From the NCBI GenBank assembly GCA_046154965.1, contig JBJXDY010000054.1:37717-101716 (forward strand): a stretch of 64,000 nucleotides of DNA. Direction: 5' to 3'. The notes beneath the pieces are model-generated. The model did not search any database, was not told where the DNA came from, and worked only from the letters and a program-made list of their open reading frames with translations. The stretch's first letter is position 1. Each line of letters begins with the position of its first letter. The DNA is from DATKFM01 sp046154965. GTDB taxonomy: Bacteria > Pseudomonadota > Alphaproteobacteria > Dongiales > Dongiaceae. Positions 44,323-51,804 of the stretch are shown here, piece after piece. The position numbers were made by a program, and so were the translations under genes.

Positions 44323-47001
44323 CTAGAATTCGCCGGCATGCGGCTCAGCGGCGGCCGACAGGAGCCAAGGTTCGCCCTGCAGGCGCAGGAGGACTTCCAT
44401 CCGGTTTGCCGCATTGAACTTGCCGAGGACGGCGGAGAACTGATGTTCAATCGTCCGAGGCGATCGCGACAGGCGCCGTGCAACTTCCTTGTTGCTCAGT
44501 CCTTGGGCAATCAATGCCAGGACCTGCTGTTCATTCGGGGTCAAGCCAAGAGGATGCCGGCGGGCGGCCGCATATGGTCCGCGCCGTGTCTTTGGCAGTT
44601 CGCCCGCCACTCCCATGCGTTGCGCCAGTTTGCGCGCAAGCGCCGCAGCGGGCCGGGCCTCGAGTTCGTCAAACATCGCCACGGCGCGCGCCAAAGCCGA
44701 GCCGGCATCCGGTCCGCGCACTTGCGTCAGAGAGAGAGCCGCCTCATAGGGAAGGCTTAGCTGCAGCCACTCGCCAGCGGCGCCGGCGGCGTCGCCTCGC
44801 AATTCGGCCAATCGCGGCAAGGCAGTCCGCGGCAGTTCCACCGGGAATCGTGCCGTCACGCCGCATCTCTGCCACCAACAAGCTAGTTCACTGACGTCCC
44901 AGGGATTCAAGTTCGCGATATCCATTGCGGCGAGAGTGGTCAACTGCTCATGACTGGCCCGCAAGTCTTCGGCCAGCCAGGCGGCCTCGGTTAGGGCAAA
45001 GCGGACCGGTACGATGCGCTGCGGTTCGCCGGTGGAAAGGCCCTCCTGAAGTGCCTGCTGCAGCAGGGCCTCGCCATCTGGCTCGCCGAGCCGCATGCGC
45101 ACCCTGCTCAGCACCGTCAATGCCGGCAGGTGCATGACGAGCGGCAAGCGTTCCTGGTTCATGACGCCCTGAGCGATCGTCTCCGCCTCGCGAAAGCGGC
45201 CTTGCTCCATGCGAAGCTGCGCTTGACGGCCGAGCAGATAATGTTTGGCCGAATCGAGATCGTATCGGGCCGTAAATGCAATACCTTCCGCTAGAAGGTG
45301 TTCGGCCAAGGCGAAATCCTTGAACACCACCGCATACTCGGCAAAGTTCGTATAGGAGCGCGCCGCATGATCGTGAAATTCCTGACTGAGCGCCAGCGTG
45401 AGGCTCGTTTCCAACAGTTCCCGGCCGCCTGGGCGGTCGGCGAAAGCAAGGGAAGTGCCGACATTGTTCGCGGCATGGATACGCGTTTCGACCTCGCCCA
45501 GCTGGTCGGCCAGCGCGATTGCGCGTTGCCCCCACTCGATCGCTTCGTCGAAGTGGTAGTGCAGCATCTGCAGTTGCGAACGCGTGCTGTAGGCCATTGC
45601 CAGTTCCGGCCCTGGCGGCAGGCTTTCCAGTTCGCGGACCGCTTCATTGGCAAAATGCTTGGCTTTCTCGGTCTCGCCGCGCCGCCAATGCAGCCGCGAA
45701 AGCCATCGAAGATTCAGGCCGACCTTTTCAGTTCGCCCGAGGCCTCGCCAGATCTCAATGGCCCGATGCCGCGCTTCGATGATCGAGTCGTAAACCAGCA
45801 GGGCCAGTCCGGCCTCGTAAGCCCAGTCCTCATAAAGTTGCGCGGCCACGGCCGCCGGCGCCTTTCCGACATACTTCAATGCAGTCGACAGATGGGCGGC
45901 AGCCTGCTGGTGGGCGCCAAGGCGCGCCGCCTGCGCAGCCGCCTGCGGGGCGATCTCCAGAACTCGATCGCCATCGTCCGCGCCGGCGGCGTGATGGACC
46001 CTGCGTGACAGCTGCGCAATCGCTTGCGCCGCCGGAAGCGTGGCTATCGCCGCTTCGACTTTCGCATGGAGCGACCGCTGAAGGGTCGGCGGCAGGCGAT
46101 CGAGTGTCGCCTGCCTGGCCAACTCGTGACGGAACGTCACGGAACCCTGATCGTCCCGCCGCAACACACCGCGGGCGACGCATTGGTCGACAATGGCTTC
46201 TGCTTCCACCCCGAGCAGCGCGCGGATCAGCCACGGTTCCACGCTTCCCGGCACGATGCTCATCATCTCCAGGACGTCGCGTTCACTGCCGGTGAGGCGC
46301 GACAGCCGCGACCACACGGCATCGCGGATCGAATCCGGGATTCGCTTTGGTTCCAATTCGCTGTTCGCCAGCAATTCGGTAACAAAAAAAGGATTGCCTT
46401 CGGTAATGCGGTAAAGATCTTTGCCGGAGCGGCCTGCTTGTTCGGCAAGGGACATGACAGCAACCTGGGAAAGCGGTTCCAGAGTCACGCGGGTCACCGA
46501 TCCCGACGGCAGATCGCCGAGTACGCGGGTCAAGGGATGATCGATGCCGATCTCATGGCGCCGCAGGCTTAGCACAAGCATTGTGCGGAGCAGCGGAACG
46601 CGGCGGCCGAGATACTTCACGAGATCGAGCGTTGCGTTGTCGGCCCAATGCACGTCCTCGAAGATGAGGATGCTCGGACCCGAAGCACTTTGCAGTTCCT
46701 GCAACAGAGCCGGGAAAAGCCGCTCCGGCGCGGCCGTTTCGTCTAGGAGTGTCCCCACGCGCGGATCGAGCGCCCGGGCCATGTCCTGCAGGGGGCCCAG
46801 CGGACGGGGCGTGAACAGAGCCTCGCACCAGCCCCAAACCACGCGGCTGCCCTCGTCGCCAAGCTCCGCAAACTCCTGCAGGAGGGAGGTTTTTCCTACA
46901 CCAGCTTCGCCTTCGAGCAGCACTGTGCTGCCGCGGCCCGCCGCGGCGCGCCGCGCGGCGGTCAGCAGCGCATCCAAGGGAGCTTCTCTTTCGAACAACA
47001 T
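44323..47001 (-). CDS. Large AAA-ATPase/LuxR-type transcriptional regulator (LAL-like)
   Basis: This 892-residue cytosolic regulator has an N-terminal AAA/NB-ARC-like module with Walker A GEAGVGKTS (about 30-38) and Walker B ILIFEDVHWAD (about 108-118). A long middle region of TPR-like helices follows (TEKAKHFANEAVRELESL, ELAMAYSTRSQLQ). The C-terminal LuxR helix-turn-helix is at about 823-880 (GLTPNEQQVLALIAQGLSNKEVARRL, PRTIEHQFSAVLGKF). LAL proteins bind a small ligand and ATP, then activate transcription. It lies opposite to and between ilvH and ilvC, so it interrupts a normally tight gene order; whether it controls the ilv genes is unknown. Two palindromes lie about 56-90 bp upstream of its start. 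Confidence 0.93.
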   Translation of the reverse strand: MLFEREAPLDALLTAARRAAAGRGSTVLLEGEAGVGKTSLLQEFAELGDEGSRVVWGWCEALFTPRPLGPLQDMARALDPRVGTLLDETAAPERLFPALLQELQSASGPSILIFEDVHWADNATLDLVKYLGRRVPLLRTMLVLSLRRHEIGIDHPLTRVLGDLPSGSVTRVTLEPLSQVAVMSLAEQAGRSGKDLYRITEGNPFFVTELLANSELEPKRIPDSIRDAVWSRLSRLTGSERDVLEMMSIVPGSVEPWLIRALLGVEAEAIVDQCVARGVLRRDDQGSVTFRHELARQATLDRLPPTLQRSLHAKVEAAIATLPAAQAIAQLSRRVHHAAGADDGDRVLEIAPQAAAQAARLGAHQQAAAHLSTALKYVGKAPAAVAAQLYEDWAYEAGLALLVYDSIIEARHRAIEIWRGLGRTEKVGLNLRWLSRLHWRRGETEKAKHFANEAVRELESLPPGPELAMAYSTRSQLQMLHYHFDEAIEWGQRAIALADQLGEVETRIHAANNVGTSLAFADRPGGRELLETSLTLALSQEFHDHAARSYTNFAEYAVVFKDFALAEHLLAEGIAFTARYDLDSAKHYLLGRQAQLRMEQGRFREAETIAQGVMNQERLPLVMHLPALTVLSRVRMRLGEPDGEALLQQALQEGLSTGEPQRIVPVRFALTEAAWLAEDLRASHEQLTTLAAMDIANLNPWDVSELACWWQRCGVTARFPVELPRTALPRLAELRGDAAGAAGEWLQLSLPYEAALSLTQVRGPDAGSALARAVAMFDELEARPAAALARKLAQRMGVAGELPKTRRGPYAAARRHPLGLTPNEQQVLALIAQGLSNKEVARRLSRSPRTIEHQFSAVLGKFNAANRMEVLLRLQGEPWLLSAAAEPHAGEF

Positions 47002-47662
47002 CAGTGCTTAGGCGATCGCAAGAAGTCCATTTTGGCTCAGTAGTACAACTGCAGCCTGTCACAGATTGTGACACAAATCACAGAGTTGTGAGACAGGGGC
47101 TGAACATTTTCTTGGGCTGAAAGCCGCCCGGTTCGGGGCCACGTCACGATGAAATCCTCCAGCGCTGCGGGGCCGGTCAAAGGCATTTCGTCGCAAATCG
47201 AAGAAATGGGTCTGTCGCCTGAACGGCCGGGCATTGCGTCCATTGGCGACCCGGTTCGCAGGATCGCGACTTTTGTGCCGCTGCGGGCACTTCTTATTGG
47301 CGCTGCTCCTCCAGCCAGTCAATTTCCCCGCCCCTGAGGTCGGGACGCTGCTGGAGCGACTGGGCAGGGCCCTGGCGCCTTTGGCCTTGGTTTGTGTGGG
47401 ATACCAACGGCGCCAGTCGAGCTTGGGCGGCGCGTTGTGGTTACCAAGTAAAAGCTTGATCCACCCCTGGTGACGCTGATGGTTGGAATCGGCATTCCGC
47501 CCGCCTTTCTGACCTCGACCGCCTGGTGGCGCCTGCTTTGGGGCGTCTGAACGTCAGGCTCAGGGGCCTCTTGCCGCACCATTGCCAGGGGCCGGATGGC
47601 GCTTTAAGAACGGCGCGTTCCGCGGCCGGCCGAGGGGTTGCGGCGAAGGAGAGGAAACCGCC
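47002..47662. other. 661-bp region between the LuxR-type gene and ilvC
   Basis: This long divergent spacer has tandem palindromes at its left end and the ilvC ribosome binding site (AAGGAGAGG) at its right end. No protein gene was convincing. An ilvC leader RNA or attenuator is possible, but no run of branched-chain codons or terminator was found. Confidence 0.5.
47057..47090. promoter_or_regulatory. Tandem palindromes upstream of the LuxR-type gene
   Basis: Two related dyads, CACAgatTGTG (47060-47070) and CACAgagtTGTG (47079-47090), have centres about 20 bp apart, or two helix turns. The first is extended to TGTCAC-AGATT-GTGACA (47057-47073). This is a typical arrangement for a dimeric regulator. 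The site may serve autoregulation or the divergent ilvC. Confidence 0.6.
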
Positions 47663-48682
47663 ATGCGTGTCTACTACGATCGCGACGCCGATGTGAATTT
47701 GGTTAAGGGCAAGAAGGTGGCCGTCGTTGGCTATGGCAGCCAGGGCCATGCCCATGCGCAAAACCTGCGCGACAGCGGCGTCAAGGACGTGCGAGTCGCG
47801 CTGCGGCCGAACTCCCCTTCGGTCAAAAAGGCGAGCGACGCGGGCTTTACGGTTGTCGCACCGGCCGAGGCGGCGAAATGGGCCGATATCATCATGGTGC
47901 TGGCGCCTGACGAGCTGCAGGCGAAGCTCTACACCGACGATCTCCACGCCAACATGCGCCAGGGCGCGGCGCTCGCTTTCGGTCATGGCCTGAACATCCA
48001 TTTTCGCCTGATCGAGGCGCGCCCGGATCTCGATGTTTTCATGGTGGCGCCGAAGGGCCCGGGGCATACAGTGCGCTCTGAGTATGTGAAGGGCGGCGGC
48101 GTGCCCTGCCTGGTGGCCGTGGCGCAGAATCCGTCCGGCAATGCGCTGGAGATCGGTATCTCCTATGCCTCGGCCATTGGCGGCGGCCGCTCCGGGGTAA
48201 TTGAAACCTCGTTCAAGGAAGAATGCGAGACCGATCTGTTCGGCGAGCAGGTGGTGCTCTGCGGCGGCCTAACCGCGCTGATCCAGGCCGGCTATGAAAC
48301 ACTAGTCGACGCCGGCTATGCGCCGGAGATGGCCTATTTCGAATGCCTGCATGAAGTGAAGCTGATCGTCGACCTGATCTATGAGGGTGGCATCGCCAAC
48401 ATGCGCTACTCGATCTCCAACACCGCCGAGTATGGCGATTACACCCGCGGGCCGCGCATCATCACCGATGAGACGAAGATGGAGATGAAGCGCATCCTCG
48501 ATGATATCCAGTCCGGGCGCTTTGCCCGCGATTGGGTGGCGGAATGCCAGGCCGGCCAACCGAGCTTCAAGGCGATGCGCCGCCGCGGCGCCGAGCATGG
48601 CATCGAAGAAGTGGGCGCCAAGCTGCGCGCCATGATGCCCTGGATCGCCAAGAACAAGCTGGTCGACAAGGCGAAGAACTAA
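47663..48682 (+). CDS. ilvC: Ketol-acid reductoisomerase (class I, NADP-dependent)
   Basis: This 339-residue cytosolic enzyme isomerises and reduces acetolactate or acetohydroxybutyrate, the second step of valine, leucine and isoleucine synthesis. The N-terminal Rossmann domain has AVVGYGSQGHAHAQNL. The knotted C-terminal domain contains the metal ligands in FGEQVVLCGGLTALIQAGYETLVDAGY and the ISNTAEYGD loop. The ATG at 47663 follows AAGGAGAGG. Length and motifs fit short class I enzymes. A LysR gene and the formate dehydrogenase operon follow, where leuA would usually be. Confidence 0.97.
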   Translation: MRVYYDRDADVNLVKGKKVAVVGYGSQGHAHAQNLRDSGVKDVRVALRPNSPSVKKASDAGFTVVAPAEAAKWADIIMVLAPDELQAKLYTDDLHANMRQGAALAFGHGLNIHFRLIEARPDLDVFMVAPKGPGHTVRSEYVKGGGVPCLVAVAQNPSGNALEIGISYASAIGGGRSGVIETSFKEECETDLFGEQVVLCGGLTALIQAGYETLVDAGYAPEMAYFECLHEVKLIVDLIYEGGIANMRYSISNTAEYGDYTRGPRIITDETKMEMKRILDDIQSGRFARDWVAECQAGQPSFKAMRRRGAEHGIEEVGAKLRAMMPWIAKNKLVDKAKN

Positions 48683-48737
48683 AGGTGGGCGCGGCGGGCC
48701 GCGCTGTCGGCGGCCCACGCCGCCGGAGCCGGTCCGC

Positions 48738-49679
48738 ATGATCATCAGGCAGCTGATCTATCTGACGGCGCTGGCGCGGGAAAGGCATTTCGGCCGCGCC
48801 GCCGCTTCCTGCAATGTCAGCCAGCCGACGCTTTCGGCGGCGATCCAACAACTCGAGGCGGATCTTGGCGTGCCCATCGTCGAGCGCGGCCAGCGCTTCA
48901 AGGGTCTCACCGCGGAAGGCCAGCGGGTGCTCCAATGGGGCCACCGCATCCTGGCGGATCTCGAGGCCCTGACCCAGGATCTGCAGGAGATGCGCGAGGG
49001 CCTGACCGGCCATCTGCGCTTCGGCGTCATTCCCTCGGCCCTGCCGGCGGTGTCGCTGGTGACAGCGCCGTTCTGCGCCAGCCATCCCCGGGTTTCGATC
49101 ACCGTGCGATCGATGTCCTCGATCGAGATCCAGCGCGGCCTCGATGCCTTTGAGCTGGATATCGGCATGACCTATCTGGACAATGAGCCGCTGATCAATG
49201 TGCGGGCGCTGCCGCTCTATCGGGAGCGCTATGTGCTGTTGACGTCGGCCACAGGGCCGTTCGCTGGCCACAAGACGCTGACTTGGGCGGAGGCTGCCAG
49301 CGTGCCGCTCTGCATGCTGACGCCGGACATGCAGAACCGGCGAATCCTCAATGGGGTGTTTCGCTCGGTGAATCGGGCACCGGCACCGGCGATCGAGACC
49401 AACTCCATGCTGCTGCTCTGCGCCCATGTGCGCGATGGTCCCTGGTCCAGCGTCATGCCCCATACGGTCATGCACACCATCGGCCTGCCCGAGGGGCTGC
49501 GGGCCATCCCCCTGACCGAGCCGGACACCACCCACGAAATCGGACTGGTCATCGCCGACCGGGACCCGGCGCCGCCCCTGGCCCGGGCTCTGATGGCTGT
49601 CGCCGCTGGGCAGACCATCCAGCTCAAGGTCGACCATGACCTCCAGGCCGGACCGCTGCCATCAGTTGATAGTTATTAA
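48738..49679 (+). CDS. LysR-family regulator of the formate dehydrogenase operon (FdsR-like)
   Basis: This 313-residue transcription factor has an N-terminal winged helix-turn-helix (FGRAAASCNVSQPTLSAAIQQLE, about 18-40) and a periplasmic-binding-protein-like effector domain (about 90-295). It is directly upstream of and co-directional with fdsG, the usual position for the regulator of fds operons. Its stop codon lies inside a palindrome that may be part of its own target site. Formate or a related metabolite is a plausible effector, not shown by the sequence. Confidence 0.9.
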   Translation: MIIRQLIYLTALARERHFGRAAASCNVSQPTLSAAIQQLEADLGVPIVERGQRFKGLTAEGQRVLQWGHRILADLEALTQDLQEMREGLTGHLRFGVIPSALPAVSLVTAPFCASHPRVSITVRSMSSIEIQRGLDAFELDIGMTYLDNEPLINVRALPLYRERYVLLTSATGPFAGHKTLTWAEAASVPLCMLTPDMQNRRILNGVFRSVNRAPAPAIETNSMLLLCAHVRDGPWSSVMPHTVMHTIGLPEGLRAIPLTEPDTTHEIGLVIADRDPAPPLARALMAVAAGQTIQLKVDHDLQAGPLPSVDSY

Positions 49680-49683
49680 CTAT
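49669..49683. promoter_or_regulatory. Candidate LysR-type binding site upstream of fdsG
   Basis: ATAGTT-ATT-AACTAT is a 15-bp dyad of the T-N11-A type bound by LysR proteins. It overlaps the LysR stop codon and is 22 bp before the fds -35 box. Confidence 0.55.
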
Positions 49684-49704
49684 TGTACGATCCGAACTAC
49701 CGAT

Positions 49705-49732
49705 TTGATAATAGCCAATCCTTTGGTAATAT
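49705..49732 (+). promoter_or_regulatory. Sigma-70-type promoter of the fds operon
   Basis: TTGATA (49705-49710), a 16-bp spacer and TAATAT (49727-49732) in an AT-rich island give a start near 49740, about 20 bp before fdsG. Confidence 0.65.
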
Positions 49733-49759
49733 TGCCCAGCTTATTGTAAGCGGGCACAG

Positions 49760-50236
49760 ATGCACACATACAGCCATTGGGACGCGGGCGCGGCGGGGTC
49801 GCTGATCGCCGAGCGGCAGCATATGCCGGGAGCTTTGCTGCCCATTCTCCATGCCCTGCAGGAGCGGTTCGGCTATGTAGACGCCGCCGCGGTGCCCCTG
49901 ATTGCCGACGCGCTGAACCTGTCCCGGGCCGAGGTGCACGGTGTCGTCAGCTTCTACCATGATTTTCGCCGGGAGCCGCCGGGCCGCCATGTGGTGAAAA
50001 TATGCCGGGCCGAGGCCTGTCAGAGCATGGGCTGCGAGCGCCTGGCCGCCCACGCCCGGCAGCGGCTCGGCGTTGACTTCCATGGCACAACCGGCGACCG
50101 GCGTTTCACCCTCGAGGCCGTTTATTGCCTGGGAAATTGCGCGCTGTCACCGGCAGTCATGATCGACGGCGAATTCCATGGCCGGGTCGATCCGGCGCGC
50201 TTTGACGAACTGATCGCCGAGTGCGGGAAGGGCTAA
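49760..50236 (+). CDS. fdsG: NAD-dependent formate dehydrogenase gamma subunit
   Basis: This 158-residue NuoE-like subunit carries a [2Fe-2S] cluster bound by the Cys pairs in KICRAEACQSMG and VYCLGNCALSP. The N-terminal helical part has MPGALLPILHALQERFGYVDAAAVPLIADAL split over two helices. With FdsB it forms the NADH-side module. The stop overlaps the fdsB start (TAATG). It is the first gene of fdsGBA-fdhD-fdsD. Confidence 0.93.
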   Translation: MHTYSHWDAGAAGSLIAERQHMPGALLPILHALQERFGYVDAAAVPLIADALNLSRAEVHGVVSFYHDFRREPPGRHVVKICRAEACQSMGCERLAAHARQRLGVDFHGTTGDRRFTLEAVYCLGNCALSPAVMIDGEFHGRVDPARFDELIAECGKG

Positions 50237-51792
50237 TGAGCACGCGCATCTATGTGCCTCTCGATGCGGCGGCGCTGTCCGTCGGCGCCGAGCGCGTCGC
50301 GCGCGAGATGGAGCGCCTGATCGACGAACGGCACGCCGATGTGACGCTGGTGCGCAATGGCTCCCGCGGGCTGTTTTGGCTGGAGCCGCTGGTCGAGATC
50401 GAAACTGACGCCGGCCGCGTTGCCTTCGGCCCTGTCGCGCCTGCCGATGTCGCGAGCCTGTTCGATGCCCAGTTCAAGCCGAATACCAAACACAAGCTTT
50501 ATCTCGGCCTGACCGAGGAAATCCCCTTCTTGAAGAAGCAGGAGCGGCTGACCTTCGCCCGCTGCGGCATCACCGATCCGCTGTCGATCGAAGACTACAA
50601 GGCTCATGGCGGCTATCGCGGCCTCGCGCGCGCGCTCACCATGGAAGGTGCGGCCATCGTCGACGAGGTGACGCAGTCCGGCCTGCGCGGCCGCGGCGGG
50701 GCGGGCTTCCCCGCGGGCATCAAATGGCAGACCGTGCTGAAGACGGCGGGCTCGACGAAATACATCGTCTGCAACGCGGATGAAGGCGACAGCGGCACCT
50801 ATGCCGACCGCATGATCATGGAAGGCGATCCCTTCGTCCTCATCGAAGGCATGACTATCGCCGGCGTCGCTGTCGGAGCGGCGGAAGGTTACGTCTATAT
50901 CCGATCCGAATATCCCCACGCTTTCCGCCAGATGACCCAGGCGGTCGAGAACGCGCGCGCCGCCGGCTATCTCGGCGCCAGCGTCCTCGGCAGCGGCAAG
51001 CCGTTCGACATCCATCTGCGGCTCGGCGCCGGCGCCTATATCTGCGGCGAGGAGACGGCGCTGCTGGAGAGCCTGGAAGGCCGCCGCGGCATGATCCGCT
51101 ACAAGCCGCCGCTGCCGGCGATCAAAGGCCTGTTTGGCAAGCCGACGGTCATCAACAACGTGATCTCGCTGGCCAGCGTACCCATCGTTCTCGACAAGGG
51201 TGCGGCCTTCTACAAGGATTTCGGCATCGGCCGCTCCCGCGGCACGCTGCCGATCCAGCTCGCCGGCAACATTAAGCAGGGCGGCCTGGTGGAAAAAGCC
51301 TTTGGTGTCACCCTGCGGGAACTTATCTATGAGTACGGCGGCGGCACCGCGACCGGCCGGCCGCTGCGCGCGGTTCAGGTGGGTGGTCCGCTGGGCGCCT
51401 ATTTCCCCGCCAGCCTGCTGGACCTGCCGTTGGATTACGAGGCGTTCGCCGCCCAGAAGGGTATGGTGGGCCATGGTGGCATTGTCGTGTTCGACGATGG
51501 CGTCGATCTCGCGCGGCAGGCGCGTTTCGCCATGGAGTTCTGCGCCATCGAATCCTGCGGCAAATGCACACCCTGCCGAATCGGCTCGACCCGCGGCGTC
51601 GAGGTCATCGACCGCATCATCGCCGACAAGGATCGCGCCGCGAACCTGTCGCTGCTCGACGATCTCTGCAACACCATGCTCGACGGCTCGCTCTGCGCCC
51701 TCGGCGGCCTGACGCCGCTGCCGGTGCAAAGCGCCGTGAAACATTTTCCCGAGGATTTCGACCGCCCCGCAGCCCGGGCCGCGGCGGAGTAG
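50236..51792 (+). CDS. fdsB: NAD-dependent formate dehydrogenase beta subunit
   Basis: This 518-residue NuoF-like flavoprotein holds FMN, the NAD site and a [4Fe-4S] cluster. The N-terminal domain (about 1-110) is an extra thioredoxin-like part. The FMN/NAD region shows GLRGRGGAGFPAGIKWQ, NADEGDSGTYADR and GAGAYICGEETALLESLEG. The cluster is bound by ESCGKCTPCRIG (Cys441, 444, 447) and a later Cys. Electrons from FdsA reach NAD here. The ATG at 50236 overlaps the fdsG stop; the in-frame ATG 15 bp earlier is less likely. Confidence 0.95.
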   Translation: MSTRIYVPLDAAALSVGAERVAREMERLIDERHADVTLVRNGSRGLFWLEPLVEIETDAGRVAFGPVAPADVASLFDAQFKPNTKHKLYLGLTEEIPFLKKQERLTFARCGITDPLSIEDYKAHGGYRGLARALTMEGAAIVDEVTQSGLRGRGGAGFPAGIKWQTVLKTAGSTKYIVCNADEGDSGTYADRMIMEGDPFVLIEGMTIAGVAVGAAEGYVYIRSEYPHAFRQMTQAVENARAAGYLGASVLGSGKPFDIHLRLGAGAYICGEETALLESLEGRRGMIRYKPPLPAIKGLFGKPTVINNVISLASVPIVLDKGAAFYKDFGIGRSRGTLPIQLAGNIKQGGLVEKAFGVTLRELIYEYGGGTATGRPLRAVQVGGPLGAYFPASLLDLPLDYEAFAAQKGMVGHGGIVVFDDGVDLARQARFAMEFCAIESCGKCTPCRIGSTRGVEVIDRIIADKDRAANLSLLDDLCNTMLDGSLCALGGLTPLPVQSAVKHFPEDFDRPAARAAAE

Positions 51793-51804
51793 GAGACCCC
51801 GATC

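Noticed and set aside
47037..47243. Minus-strand 68-codon frame upstream of the LuxR-type gene
   Set aside because: It runs through the tandem palindromes and has no recognisable domain or start signal.
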